The translations under genes and the position numbers were made by a program. From CAYUYH01 sp964449175 (lineage in GTDB: Bacteria > Planctomycetota > Phycisphaerae > SM23-33): a stretch of 6,729 nt of DNA. Positions within the stretch are counted from its first letter, which is position 1, and the number at the start of each line of letters is the position of its first letter. The notes under the pieces were generated by a model that was given only the letters and a program-made list of their open reading frames with translations, was not told the origin of the DNA and did not search any database. Location: assembly GCA_964449175.1 (NCBI GenBank), contig CAYUYH010000149.1:1-6729 (forward strand). Reading direction: 5' to 3'. Below are positions 1-5,755 of the stretch, one piece after another.

Positions 1-14
1 GCGTATCGCATCAC

Positions 15-42
15 GGGTGGCGGGGCCGGCGCCCCGCCACCC
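15..42 (-). terminator. GC-rich stem-loop after the dehydratase gene
   Basis: Bases 15-26 and 31-42 form a perfect 12-bp inverted repeat with a 4-base loop (CGGC). On the minus strand it begins 24 bases after the stop codon of the dehydratase gene, where a terminator or an mRNA 3'-end protecting hairpin would sit. No run of U follows on either strand, so it is not a textbook intrinsic terminator. It could instead be a factor-dependent end, a barrier hairpin, or a terminator serving a gene to the left. Confidence 0.5.
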
Positions 43-66
43 CCCAACCTGGTTGTGCAGCCAACT

Positions 67-1245
67 CTAGCGCCATCCTTCAAACGGACGGTACGGATGC
101 TCGCGAGCGAAGAACTCCTCGTTGACCTCCACCCCCAGGCCCGGCCCCTGCGGCAGGCGTATCGCGCCGTCGGTGATCTCCAGCGGGTTGCGGAGGATTT
201 CCCTTCCGACGCGGGCGTCGTCCTCCGAGCCGATGGTCTCCAGGATGGTGAAGTTCGGCACGGCTGCGGAAATCTGGACGCTGGCGGCCGTGCAGACCGG
301 CCCGTTAGGGTTGTGCGGCGCCATGCCGACATAGGCAGCCTCGGCGAGGGCGGCGATCTTCTTCATCGCCGTGATGCCGCCGCAGTCGACCACGTCGCAC
401 TGGAGCATCGCCAGCCCCGGGCGGGCCAGGAACCGCCGCGCGTCGTAGATCGTGGCGACCCGCTCGCCGCTGGCGATGGGGATCGGGCTGCGGGCGACGA
501 CGAAGTCCAGTGCCCGCTCGTCCTCGGGCGGGACCGGCTCCTCGACGAACATCAGGTCGTGCGGGGCGAGGATTTCGCACAGCCGCACGGCGTTTGCGCA
601 GCTCAACCGCCCGTGGCAGTCCAGGGCGATCTCCATGTCGGCCCCCACCGCCGCCCGTGCGGCAGCGAAGAACTCCCCCACCTGCCGGAAGAACGCGGTC
701 GGCAGGTGCTCTGTCTCCTTCAGCCGCCGGTAGCGGTCGGTCGACCAGCCGGAGTAGGCCTCGATGCCCTCGGCCAGGCCGTACATCAGCGGAATGGTGG
801 TCTTGAACGCCTTGAAGCCGCGCCGCTTGGCGGCCAGGGCGTTGGCGGCGAATTCCTCCGGCGTCGCGCCGCCGGGCACGTGGCAGTAGACGAGGATTTC
901 GTTGCGGCACGGTCCGCCGAGCAGGCGGTAGATAGGCTGGCCGAACGCCTTGCCGCGGATGTCCCACATGGCAATGTCCACGGCCGACAGAGCGGTCGCG
1001 TGCAGCGTGCCGCCGACCCAGAACGAGTCGCGGTACATCTTCTCGAAGTTGTCCTCAACGCAGGTGGGGTCGCGCCCGACGAGGAAGCGGGCCAGCTCGG
1101 CGATGTGAGCCTCGACGGTCCTGTTCTTCCGCCGCATCATCACCTCCGAGACGCCGGTCAGGCCATCATCGGTGTCGATGAAGGTGAACAGGCCGTTGCG
1201 GAAGCCCACCTGGACGATCTTGGTGCGAATCGCGGTTATCTTCAT
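67..1245 (-). CDS. Mandelate racemase/galactonate dehydratase-type enolase-superfamily enzyme
   Basis: This 392-aa protein has the two-part enolase-superfamily build: an N-terminal capping domain (about 1-125) and a (beta/alpha)-barrel. Mg-binding acids are placed as in acid-sugar dehydratases: D209 (in ALDCHGR), E235 (FVEEP) and E261 (ASGER). The likely acid/base pair is H211, two residues after the first metal ligand, and H311 in APHNPNGP, with E336 in LETIG. D-x-H plus APH resembles D-galactonate dehydratase (DgoD), which removes water from an aldonic acid to give a 2-keto-3-deoxy acid. Residues about 152-190 look like a longer loop than in E. coli DgoD, a little like mannonate dehydratase, so the exact substrate cannot be read. 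It is probably cytoplasmic; no signal peptide is seen. The ATG has AGGGA 7 bases upstream (1253-1257). It lies 48 bp behind the UROD-like gene on the same strand and is probably co-transcribed with it. Family assignment is secure; the sugar acid is not. Confidence 0.93.
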   Translation of the reverse strand: MKITAIRTKIVQVGFRNGLFTFIDTDDGLTGVSEVMMRRKNRTVEAHIAELARFLVGRDPTCVEDNFEKMYRDSFWVGGTLHATALSAVDIAMWDIRGKAFGQPIYRLLGGPCRNEILVYCHVPGGATPEEFAANALAAKRRGFKAFKTTIPLMYGLAEGIEAYSGWSTDRYRRLKETEHLPTAFFRQVGEFFAAARAAVGADMEIALDCHGRLSCANAVRLCEILAPHDLMFVEEPVPPEDERALDFVVARSPIPIASGERVATIYDARRFLARPGLAMLQCDVVDCGGITAMKKIAALAEAAYVGMAPHNPNGPVCTAASVQISAAVPNFTILETIGSEDDARVGREILRNPLEITDGAIRLPQGPGLGVEVNEEFFAREHPYRPFEGWR

Positions 1246-1293
1246 GAGCTTGTCCCTGCGCCGTCGCGGGGTGAGCTTACCGCGCCGCGGGCC

Positions 1294-2424
1294 CTACAGC
1301 CAGCCGGTCATCTGGGCGAGCAGGCGGGCGTAGTCCACGAAGTTCGGCCAGGACACGTCGCTCGGCACGCCGTGGTCGCAGCCGGGGATGTATCCGCCGC
1401 TGCGGACGACCGGCTCGATGCGCTTCAGCTCGGCGCGGATCGCCTCGCCGCCGGCGGCCATTGCCCGCTTGTCCACGCCGCCGCGGAAGGCCATCTTGTC
1501 GCCGTAGATGCGGCGATACTCACATATGTCGTTGCCGGCGGCGACCTCCATCGGATTGTTGACGTTGATGCCGCTTTCGATCCAGATGGGGATCAATTCG
1601 CCGATGTGCCCATCGCTGTCGACGTCCACCAGCGGCGTGCCGGCCTGGCGGACGATCGCCGTCCACTTGTCCCAGCTCGGCTTACAGAACCGCCGCACCA
1701 TCGCCGGCGAGATCATCGGCTTTTCCTTGTAGGCCATGTCCTCGCTGAACGGCAGCACGTCCGGCACGACGTGCTCGGTTATCCGCTTCAGCATGGCCGC
1801 GACGAAGCCGGTCCAGAAGGCCGCCATCTCCTCCACAAACTTCGGCTGCTCGACCATCATGAAGCAGAGATTCTCGAAGCCGCACCACTCGCGGAGCTGC
1901 CAGAACGGGCCGGCGATCACGCCGTAGCCGCAGACCGCCTCGCGATGCTGAAGCTTGCGGCCACGCTCGGCGAAATCGTCGGGGAAGCGGCCGGGCGTCT
2001 CGACGTTGTAGCGGGTCTTCATCTGCTCCCAGTCGTCGCGGGTCTCGACGGGGCACTTGATCCAGCGCCGCGTGACGAAGTCCCTGGCCGAGCGGAGATA
2101 GCTCAGGTCGAACTCGTCGGATATCTCGCAGATGTTGCCCTTCCAGTCCTGGACGATGTAGTGGCCATCCTTGTGCTCGATGACCTTCTCGGCGAACTCC
2201 GGGCTCATCCGGAAGCTCACGCCGACCGGGGTCTTGGGAACCTTGAGGGGCTGGGCTTCGATGCCCAGCGTTTCCAGCAGGTAAGGCCGCCACTTGGCGC
2301 CTTCGGGCAGGCCCTGCTTGTGCCAGTTGGCGATGGTGGACTCCCTCGGCCCGCCGGGGTTGAACGGGATCTTGTCGGGCTGGCCGAAAGTGAGCGTCTC
2401 GATGTACCTCTCGCGGGGCGTCAT
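1294..2424 (-). CDS. Uroporphyrinogen decarboxylase-like (UROD/MtaA superfamily) protein
   Basis: This 376-aa protein is related to uroporphyrinogen decarboxylase and to the MtaA/MtbA/CmuA methyltransferases that move methyl groups to or from corrinoids. It opens with MTPRERY...GQPDKIPFN, typical of the UROD-like group. The second half carries DVDSDGHIGELIP (267-279), a GINVNNPMEV segment (285-294) and GCDHGVPSDV (348-357), matching the barrel end of the superfamily. The GR-rich substrate motif of true HemE is missing (only PGGPRES, 23-29), so heme synthesis is unlikely. The H-x-C zinc motif of MtaA appears as D269-x-D271, while C349 fits the third zinc-ligand position; this alignment is by eye. 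The reaction is unknown; methyl transfer is a family-based guess. The frame stays open to 2523, but this ATG has AAGGAGA at 2436-2442 and a promoter-like element just upstream. The next ATG upstream (2466) would lie ahead of the predicted transcript start. It is the first gene of a probable pair with the dehydratase. Confidence 0.88.
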   Translation of the reverse strand: MTPRERYIETLTFGQPDKIPFNPGGPRESTIANWHKQGLPEGAKWRPYLLETLGIEAQPLKVPKTPVGVSFRMSPEFAEKVIEHKDGHYIVQDWKGNICEISDEFDLSYLRSARDFVTRRWIKCPVETRDDWEQMKTRYNVETPGRFPDDFAERGRKLQHREAVCGYGVIAGPFWQLREWCGFENLCFMMVEQPKFVEEMAAFWTGFVAAMLKRITEHVVPDVLPFSEDMAYKEKPMISPAMVRRFCKPSWDKWTAIVRQAGTPLVDVDSDGHIGELIPIWIESGINVNNPMEVAAGNDICEYRRIYGDKMAFRGGVDKRAMAAGGEAIRAELKRIEPVVRSGGYIPGCDHGVPSDVSWPNFVDYARLLAQMTGWL

Positions 2425-2435
2425 GGCAGCGAACT

Positions 2436-2442
2436 TCTCCTT
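2436..2442 (-). promoter_or_regulatory. Ribosome binding site deciding the UROD-like start
   Basis: Read on the minus strand this is AAGGAGA, a near-complete Shine-Dalgarno match, 11 bases before the ATG at 2424. The spacing is slightly long. It is the reason for preferring this start over the ATGs further upstream in the same frame. Confidence 0.65.
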
Positions 2443-2464
2443 GTGCGGTGATACGTGGAGGGGC

Positions 2465-2473
2465 ATTAGAGCA
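2465..2473 (-). promoter_or_regulatory. Extended -10 promoter candidate for the UROD-like/dehydratase pair
   Basis: On the minus strand the sequence reads TGCTCTAAT, an extended -10 (TGn) followed by a 5-of-6 match to TATAAT. It is preceded by a run of six T (2473-2478). No good -35 is seen 16-18 bases upstream, which extended -10 promoters can tolerate. Transcription would begin near 2458, leaving a leader of about 34 bases that includes the ribosome binding site. This is prediction only. Confidence 0.4.
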
Positions 2474-2499
2474 AAAAACGCCGCCGAGTGGAATACCCC

Positions 2500-2650
2500 G
2501 TAGGGCCTGCATCTCTGATGCACGCGGGTATTGGAAGGACGTTCGGCGTGCGACCCGCCTGCGGCGGGCCTGCGGCGAGTCGCGGAGCCTGCTCCGCCGA
2601 AGCGGCTGCGAAGGCTGGACGCTCCAAAGCTATGGGGACGGAGCGTTGCA
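2500..2650. repeat. Cluster of short stem-loops with a tandem repeat, between genes
   Basis: This non-coding stretch packs four inverted repeats: TGCATC/GATGCA (2508-2513 with 2517-2522), CCCGCC/GGCGGG (2554-2559 with 2563-2568), GCGGAG/CTCCGC (2582-2587 with 2592-2597) and ACGCTCC/GGAGCGT (2619-2625 with 2640-2646). CCTGCGGCG occurs twice, at 2559-2567 and 2569-2577, offset by 10 bases. An alternative longer stem can form from 2551 to 2582. It lies just downstream of the oxidoreductase stop codon, so it may end or protect that transcript. It could equally be a copy of a dispersed REP-like element. No protein motif appears in any frame. Confidence 0.45.
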
Positions 2651-2661
2651 CGCGCTACCTG

Positions 2662-3981
2662 CTAGATCGGCGCGTCGCGGAGGAGGTCGGCGATACGGAC
2701 GGCCTTGCCGGTGTCGATGCTTCGGCAGGCGGCTACGCCCACGAGGATCGAGTATGCGCCGTCGCGTTGGTCGGCCTGGCGGCGGAGCGGGTCGCGCGGC
2801 GCTCTGCGGGCGAAGATGTCGGCCAGGAGGACCGGGTCGCCTCCGCCATGGCCTCCAGCGGCTACTCGCGGCGGGATGCTCCGCGGCGGGGAGAACTCGG
2901 GGATCAGCGTGACCGAGACGTTGCCCTTGGTCAGCTCGCCGGGAACCGTGCCGTCGCCGCTGATGTAGGTGTTCTCGCAGGCGGCGTGCTCGATTCGGCC
3001 CTTCGTGCCGTTGAAGGCGATGCGGTAGCCCTCGTAGGGGCTGTAGGAGTGCAGCATGTAGTTCAGCACCGCGCCGCGGCGATAGCGGACGGTCACGGAC
3101 ATGTTGTCCCAGATGTCGATCTGCTCGGAGAACACGCAGCGGTCGCGGAAGTAGCCGTCATCCTGCTCGCAGTCCAGGTACAGGGTCTTGAAGCCTTCCC
3201 TGGCACGGAGGTCCAGGTAGAAGGGGCACTTGTTCTTGCACGGACAGACGAGGCATCGCTCGGCCCGGCGGGCGAGGCCCAGCCGCTTGGCCGTGGCGGG
3301 CGTGTAGTAGGAAAGCGTCGCATGCGCGAACACCTCGGCCGGGATGTCGTCGATCCACCAGTTGACCAGGTCGAAGTGGTGCGTGGACTTGTGCACCAGC
3401 AGCGAGCCGGAGTTTTCTCGCCGGCGGTGCCAGCGGCGGAAGTAGTCCGCGCCGTGCTGAGTGTTCAGCAGCCAGGCGAAGTCCACGCTCAGCACCTCGC
3501 CGATCGCGCCGGCCTTGATCATCTCGCGGACCTGGCTGCGCGGCGGGGCGTAGCGGTAGTTGAATGTGACCTGGCACTTGCGGCCGGTGCGGGCGACGGT
3601 GCGGAGGATCTTGCGGCAGCGGCGCTCGTCGGTGGTCATGGGCTTTTCGGTCACGACGTCGCAGCCGAGCTCCATCGCGCGGCAGATGTAGTCGCTGTGC
3701 GTCGCGTCCACGGTGGTCACGACGACCGCGTCGGGGCGGCACTCGGCGATCATCCGCTCGAACTGCTTCGCGCGGTAGGTGGGGACGGGCTTGCAGCCGG
3801 CCTCGGCGAGCTGGCGGTTGCGAAGGTCCATGCGGGCCTGGTTGGTGTCGCAGAGGGCGACGAGCTGGCATTCTTTCTTGAACGGGCCGGTGATCGCCTT
3901 GGTGAACATGCCGCTGCGACTGCCGATGCCCACCTGGGCGTAGCGCTTCTTGCGAGATCGCGGCCGCTTCGACGCTGCCAT
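2662..3981 (-). CDS. Gfo/Idh/MocA family NAD(P)-dependent oxidoreductase with a cysteine-rich insert
   Basis: This 439-aa protein has an N-terminal Rossmann fold: VGIGSRSGMF (17-26) for the dinucleotide, an acidic turn at D45, and the family's EKP (112-114), whose lysine is usually catalytic. The C-terminal domain carries VHKSTHHFD (196-204), with H201/H202 and D204 in the active-site region, and GGHGGGDP (376-383). Such enzymes oxidise or reduce sugars, inositols or related alcohols with NAD(P). Residues 243-282 hold six cysteines (C243, C246, C248, C252, C271, C282) in a segment longer than that of basic family members; the spacing suggests a bound metal or Fe-S centre, which is inference. 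The N-terminus is basic (MAASKRPRSRKKR) but lacks a hydrophobic stretch, so it does not look exported. AAGGAG at 3990-3995, 8 bases before the ATG, fixes the start. It is separated by 237 bp from the UROD-like gene and by 104 bp from the transporter. The substrate is unknown. Confidence 0.93.
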   Translation of the reverse strand: MAASKRPRSRKKRYAQVGIGSRSGMFTKAITGPFKKECQLVALCDTNQARMDLRNRQLAEAGCKPVPTYRAKQFERMIAECRPDAVVVTTVDATHSDYICRAMELGCDVVTEKPMTTDERRCRKILRTVARTGRKCQVTFNYRYAPPRSQVREMIKAGAIGEVLSVDFAWLLNTQHGADYFRRWHRRRENSGSLLVHKSTHHFDLVNWWIDDIPAEVFAHATLSYYTPATAKRLGLARRAERCLVCPCKNKCPFYLDLRAREGFKTLYLDCEQDDGYFRDRCVFSEQIDIWDNMSVTVRYRRGAVLNYMLHSYSPYEGYRIAFNGTKGRIEHAACENTYISGDGTVPGELTKGNVSVTLIPEFSPPRSIPPRVAAGGHGGGDPVLLADIFARRAPRDPLRRQADQRDGAYSILVGVAACRSIDTGKAVRIADLLRDAPI

Positions 3982-3989
3982 TACAGTGA

Positions 3990-3995
3990 CTCCTT
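3990..3995 (-). promoter_or_regulatory. Shine-Dalgarno site of the oxidoreductase
   Basis: On the minus strand this is AAGGAG, with an ideal 8-base spacing to the ATG at 3981. It supports the annotated start even though the first dozen residues are a basic extension before the Rossmann fold. Confidence 0.75.
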
Positions 3996-4037
3996 ACCTG
4001 CTCCACGGCGGCGCATGCGCGCCTGCCGAAGCGGGCA

Positions 4038-4043
4038 AGTATA
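4038..4043 (-). promoter_or_regulatory. Possible -10 element of the oxidoreductase promoter
   Basis: On the minus strand this reads TATACT, a 5-of-6 match to TATAAT in a very GC-rich setting. No convincing -35 hexamer is found at 16-18 bases. A start near 4031 would give a leader of about 50 bases. A perfect palindrome GCGCATGCGC (4011-4020) lies in that leader and could be an operator or simply a small hairpin. Confidence 0.4.
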
Positions 4044-4068
4044 CAGGAGTTCGCGTCGCGGCAGAAGC

Positions 4069-4084
4069 CCCCGTCACCACGGGG
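4069..4084 (-). terminator. Small hairpin directly after the transporter stop codon
   Basis: CCCCGT (4069-4074) and ACGGGG (4079-4084) form a perfect 6-bp stem with a 4-base loop, starting two bases past the transporter's TAG (4086-4088). No T run follows on the minus strand, so terminator function is weakly supported. Its place between the transporter and the oxidoreductase promoter would suit a partial terminator. Confidence 0.3.
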
Positions 4085-4085
4085 T

Positions 4086-5561
4086 CTACTCGCCGCTGTC
4101 GGCGTCCGGCGGCTCATTTGCTGCCTCGCCGTCCGGCGCGTCGTTCGGCGGGATAATGTCCGCCCGTACGGCCTCCGGCGGGACGGCCGGCGACTGCGAC
4201 AATATGCCCATCCGCACGAAGATCGGATGCATCGCGCGGTTCATCGCCGCAACCCTGGCCGCGAACACCGCCGTCGCGGCCACCAGCCCCAGCCCGCAAT
4301 AGAACAGCGTCCAATCCGGACCGATGCGACTGGCCAGGCTGCCGGCAAGCAGCGAGCTGAACGGCGCCGTCGCCATGAACGTCATCATGAAGAAGCTCAT
4401 CACGCGCCCGCGCTTGTCATCGTCCACGACCGTCTGGATCACCGTGTTGCCGGAGGCCATCTGAACCATGAAGCCGAACCCCATCATCACCAGCAGCGGG
4501 ATCGATCCCAGCACCCACGGCGACAGCGAGAAGCCCACCATCCCGACGGCCATCGCTGCAGTCGCCACGGGAATGATCCGCGTCAGCCCGGCGACGCTCC
4601 TGCGGCTGGCCAGGAAAAGCGCCCCCAGCAGCGCCCCCGCGCCGGAGGAGGCCAGCAGGACGCCCGTGGTCGCCTCCAGTCGGAGCGGCACGCGCCAACC
4701 GCCCAGGGCGATCAGCGTGATCTCCTCCCGGCCGGCGTGCAGCACTCGGTCGGCCATCGCCGGGGCGAGCACGAAAAACGGCGTGCCCAGGAAGGACACC
4801 ACGGCTAGCATCGCCAGCACGGAGCGGATCGGCACGGAGCCCATCGCGTGGGCGAAGCCCTCCCGCAGACTCCGCAGCACGTGCGGGTGCTTGCGGGGCG
4901 CGGGCTGGGCCGTCAGCCTCATCGCCAGCAGCGCCAGCAGGACCGTCAGGTAGCTGACCGCGTTGAAGACGAAGCACGCCCCGTGCCCGGCGTACGGCTG
5001 GACGAAGCGCCTCTTGACCTCGAGGATGATGGCGGCTGCGATCGACGGGCCGACGATGCGAGCGCCGTTGAAGATGAACGAGTTCAGCGCGATCGCGTTC
5101 GGCATCTCGTCGCGGCGCGAGACGATCTCCACCACGAACGCCTGCCGCGTCGGGATGTCCACGGAGAAGATCAGCCCCAGGAACGCCGCCGCCACGATCA
5201 CGTGCCAAAGCTGGAGCATCCCCGTCAGCGTCAGCACGGCCAGGATGGTCGCCTGCAGCATGGACAGCGACTGCGTGCCCAGCAGCAGCCGCCGCCGGTT
5301 GAACCGGTCGCTCAGCACGCCGGCCAGCGGGGCCATGACCAGCCCGAAGATCTGCACGGCGAACGCCACCCGCCCCAGCCAGAACTCCTTGTGGGTGATC
5401 TCCCACACCAGCAGACTGAGGGCCGCCTGCTGCGTCTGCGTGCCGATCAGCGACAGCCCGTGCCCGGAGAAGAACAGCGCGTAGTTCCTGCCCCGCAGCG
5501 CGCGAAGCATGTGCCCGAGATTGTCCAGGTATCCGCCGCTGTGCCTCGCTTCCGGGTGCAT
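4086..5561 (-). CDS. Major facilitator superfamily transporter (MFS_3/EntS-like exporter type)
   Basis: This predicted inner-membrane carrier of 491 aa has about 12 hydrophobic segments. Family marks are the motif-A loop GVLSDRFNRRR (81-91), VDIPTRQAFVVEIV (134-147), the NAIALNS...NGARIVGPS stretch (155-173) and DDKRGRVMSF (381-390). These match the MFS_3 group, whose known members include the enterobactin exporter EntS. The cargo cannot be deduced. Short insertions occur near residues 184-196 and 279-297. The last 25 residues or so form an acidic, proline-rich cytoplasmic tail. The frame is open to a GTG at 5621, but a -35/-10 pair lies inside that extension. The ATG at 5561 leaves about 20 residues before the conserved LRGRNYALFF and has only a weak GGTGA upstream. 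An internal ATG at 5510 is possible. It is divergent from the methyltransferase gene, and any functional tie to its neighbours is a guess. Confidence 0.9.
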   Translation of the reverse strand: MHPEARHSGGYLDNLGHMLRALRGRNYALFFSGHGLSLIGTQTQQAALSLLVWEITHKEFWLGRVAFAVQIFGLVMAPLAGVLSDRFNRRRLLLGTQSLSMLQATILAVLTLTGMLQLWHVIVAAAFLGLIFSVDIPTRQAFVVEIVSRRDEMPNAIALNSFIFNGARIVGPSIAAAIILEVKRRFVQPYAGHGACFVFNAVSYLTVLLALLAMRLTAQPAPRKHPHVLRSLREGFAHAMGSVPIRSVLAMLAVVSFLGTPFFVLAPAMADRVLHAGREEITLIALGGWRVPLRLEATTGVLLASSGAGALLGALFLASRRSVAGLTRIIPVATAAMAVGMVGFSLSPWVLGSIPLLVMMGFGFMVQMASGNTVIQTVVDDDKRGRVMSFFMMTFMATAPFSSLLAGSLASRIGPDWTLFYCGLGLVAATAVFAARVAAMNRAMHPIFVRMGILSQSPAVPPEAVRADIIPPNDAPDGEAANEPPDADSGE

Positions 5562-5580
5562 AGAGTCACCAAAGCCCGCT

Positions 5581-5609
5581 ATTCTCAGGGCGTCCGGATG
5601 GTCAGTCAA
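5581..5609 (-). promoter_or_regulatory. Sigma-70-like promoter of the transporter gene
   Basis: On the minus strand TTGACT (5604-5609, 5 of 6 to TTGACA) and GAGAAT (5581-5586, 4 of 6 to TATAAT) are separated by exactly 17 bases. Transcription would begin near 5574, about a dozen bases before the ATG at 5561, giving a very short leader containing GGTGA. It argues against the upstream GTG start. This is sequence prediction only. Confidence 0.45.
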
Positions 5610-5680
5610 GCGTGCCGCCACGCGCGGGCTTCGGCGCCCACGACACAGAAGCGCCGCAGGACAGGCGCGGCGGAACGCAC

Positions 5681-5709
5681 TTGTGTTTGGCCGCCTGAGC
5701 GGCTATGAA
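5681..5709 (+). promoter_or_regulatory. Weak promoter candidate with dyad, methyltransferase gene
   Basis: TTGTGT (5681-5686) and TATGAA (5704-5709) are spaced 17 bases apart and could start a transcript about 40 bases before the ATG at 5756. The hexamer matches are modest (3 of 6 and 4 of 6). A dyad GCCGC-CTGA-GCGGC (5690-5703) fills the spacer, where a repressor or activator could bind. It faces the transporter promoter about 70 bases away. Confidence 0.25.
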
Positions 5710-5743
5710 TGTCGGCTTTCCACGGCAGCGAGCGCGACACGCC

Positions 5744-5750
5744 GGAGAGG
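5744..5750 (+). promoter_or_regulatory. Ribosome binding site deciding the methyltransferase start
   Basis: GGAGAGG ends 5 bases before the ATG at 5756. It supports that start over the in-frame ATG at 5705, whose extra 17 residues do not resemble the family and would span the promoter candidate and this site. Confidence 0.7.
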
Positions 5751-5755
5751 TAGAG

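Noticed and set aside
1294..2424. Calling the UROD-like gene hemE
   Set aside because: The N-terminal substrate-binding motif of heme-pathway uroporphyrinogen decarboxylase is missing and no heme genes lie nearby.
55..2451. 798-codon open frame on the plus strand opposite the dehydratase and UROD-like genes
   Set aside because: It is the mirror of two well-supported minus-strand genes. Its translation is low-complexity, rich in R, G, A, D and H, and shows no family motif; GC-rich codon use keeps the frame open.
2466..2651. 61-codon minus-strand open frame in the 2425-2661 gap
   Set aside because: No ribosome binding site or known motif was seen, and it runs through the stem-loop cluster and over the promoter of the UROD-like gene.
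2488..4302. 604-codon open frame on the plus strand opposite the oxidoreductase
   Set aside because: Same cause: it shadows the oxidoreductase and the end of the transporter, with no recognisable domain.
5562..5621. GTG start at 5621 for the transporter
   Set aside because: It has no ribosome binding site, and the added 20 codons cover the predicted promoter; the ATG at 5561 fits the family's N-terminal length better.
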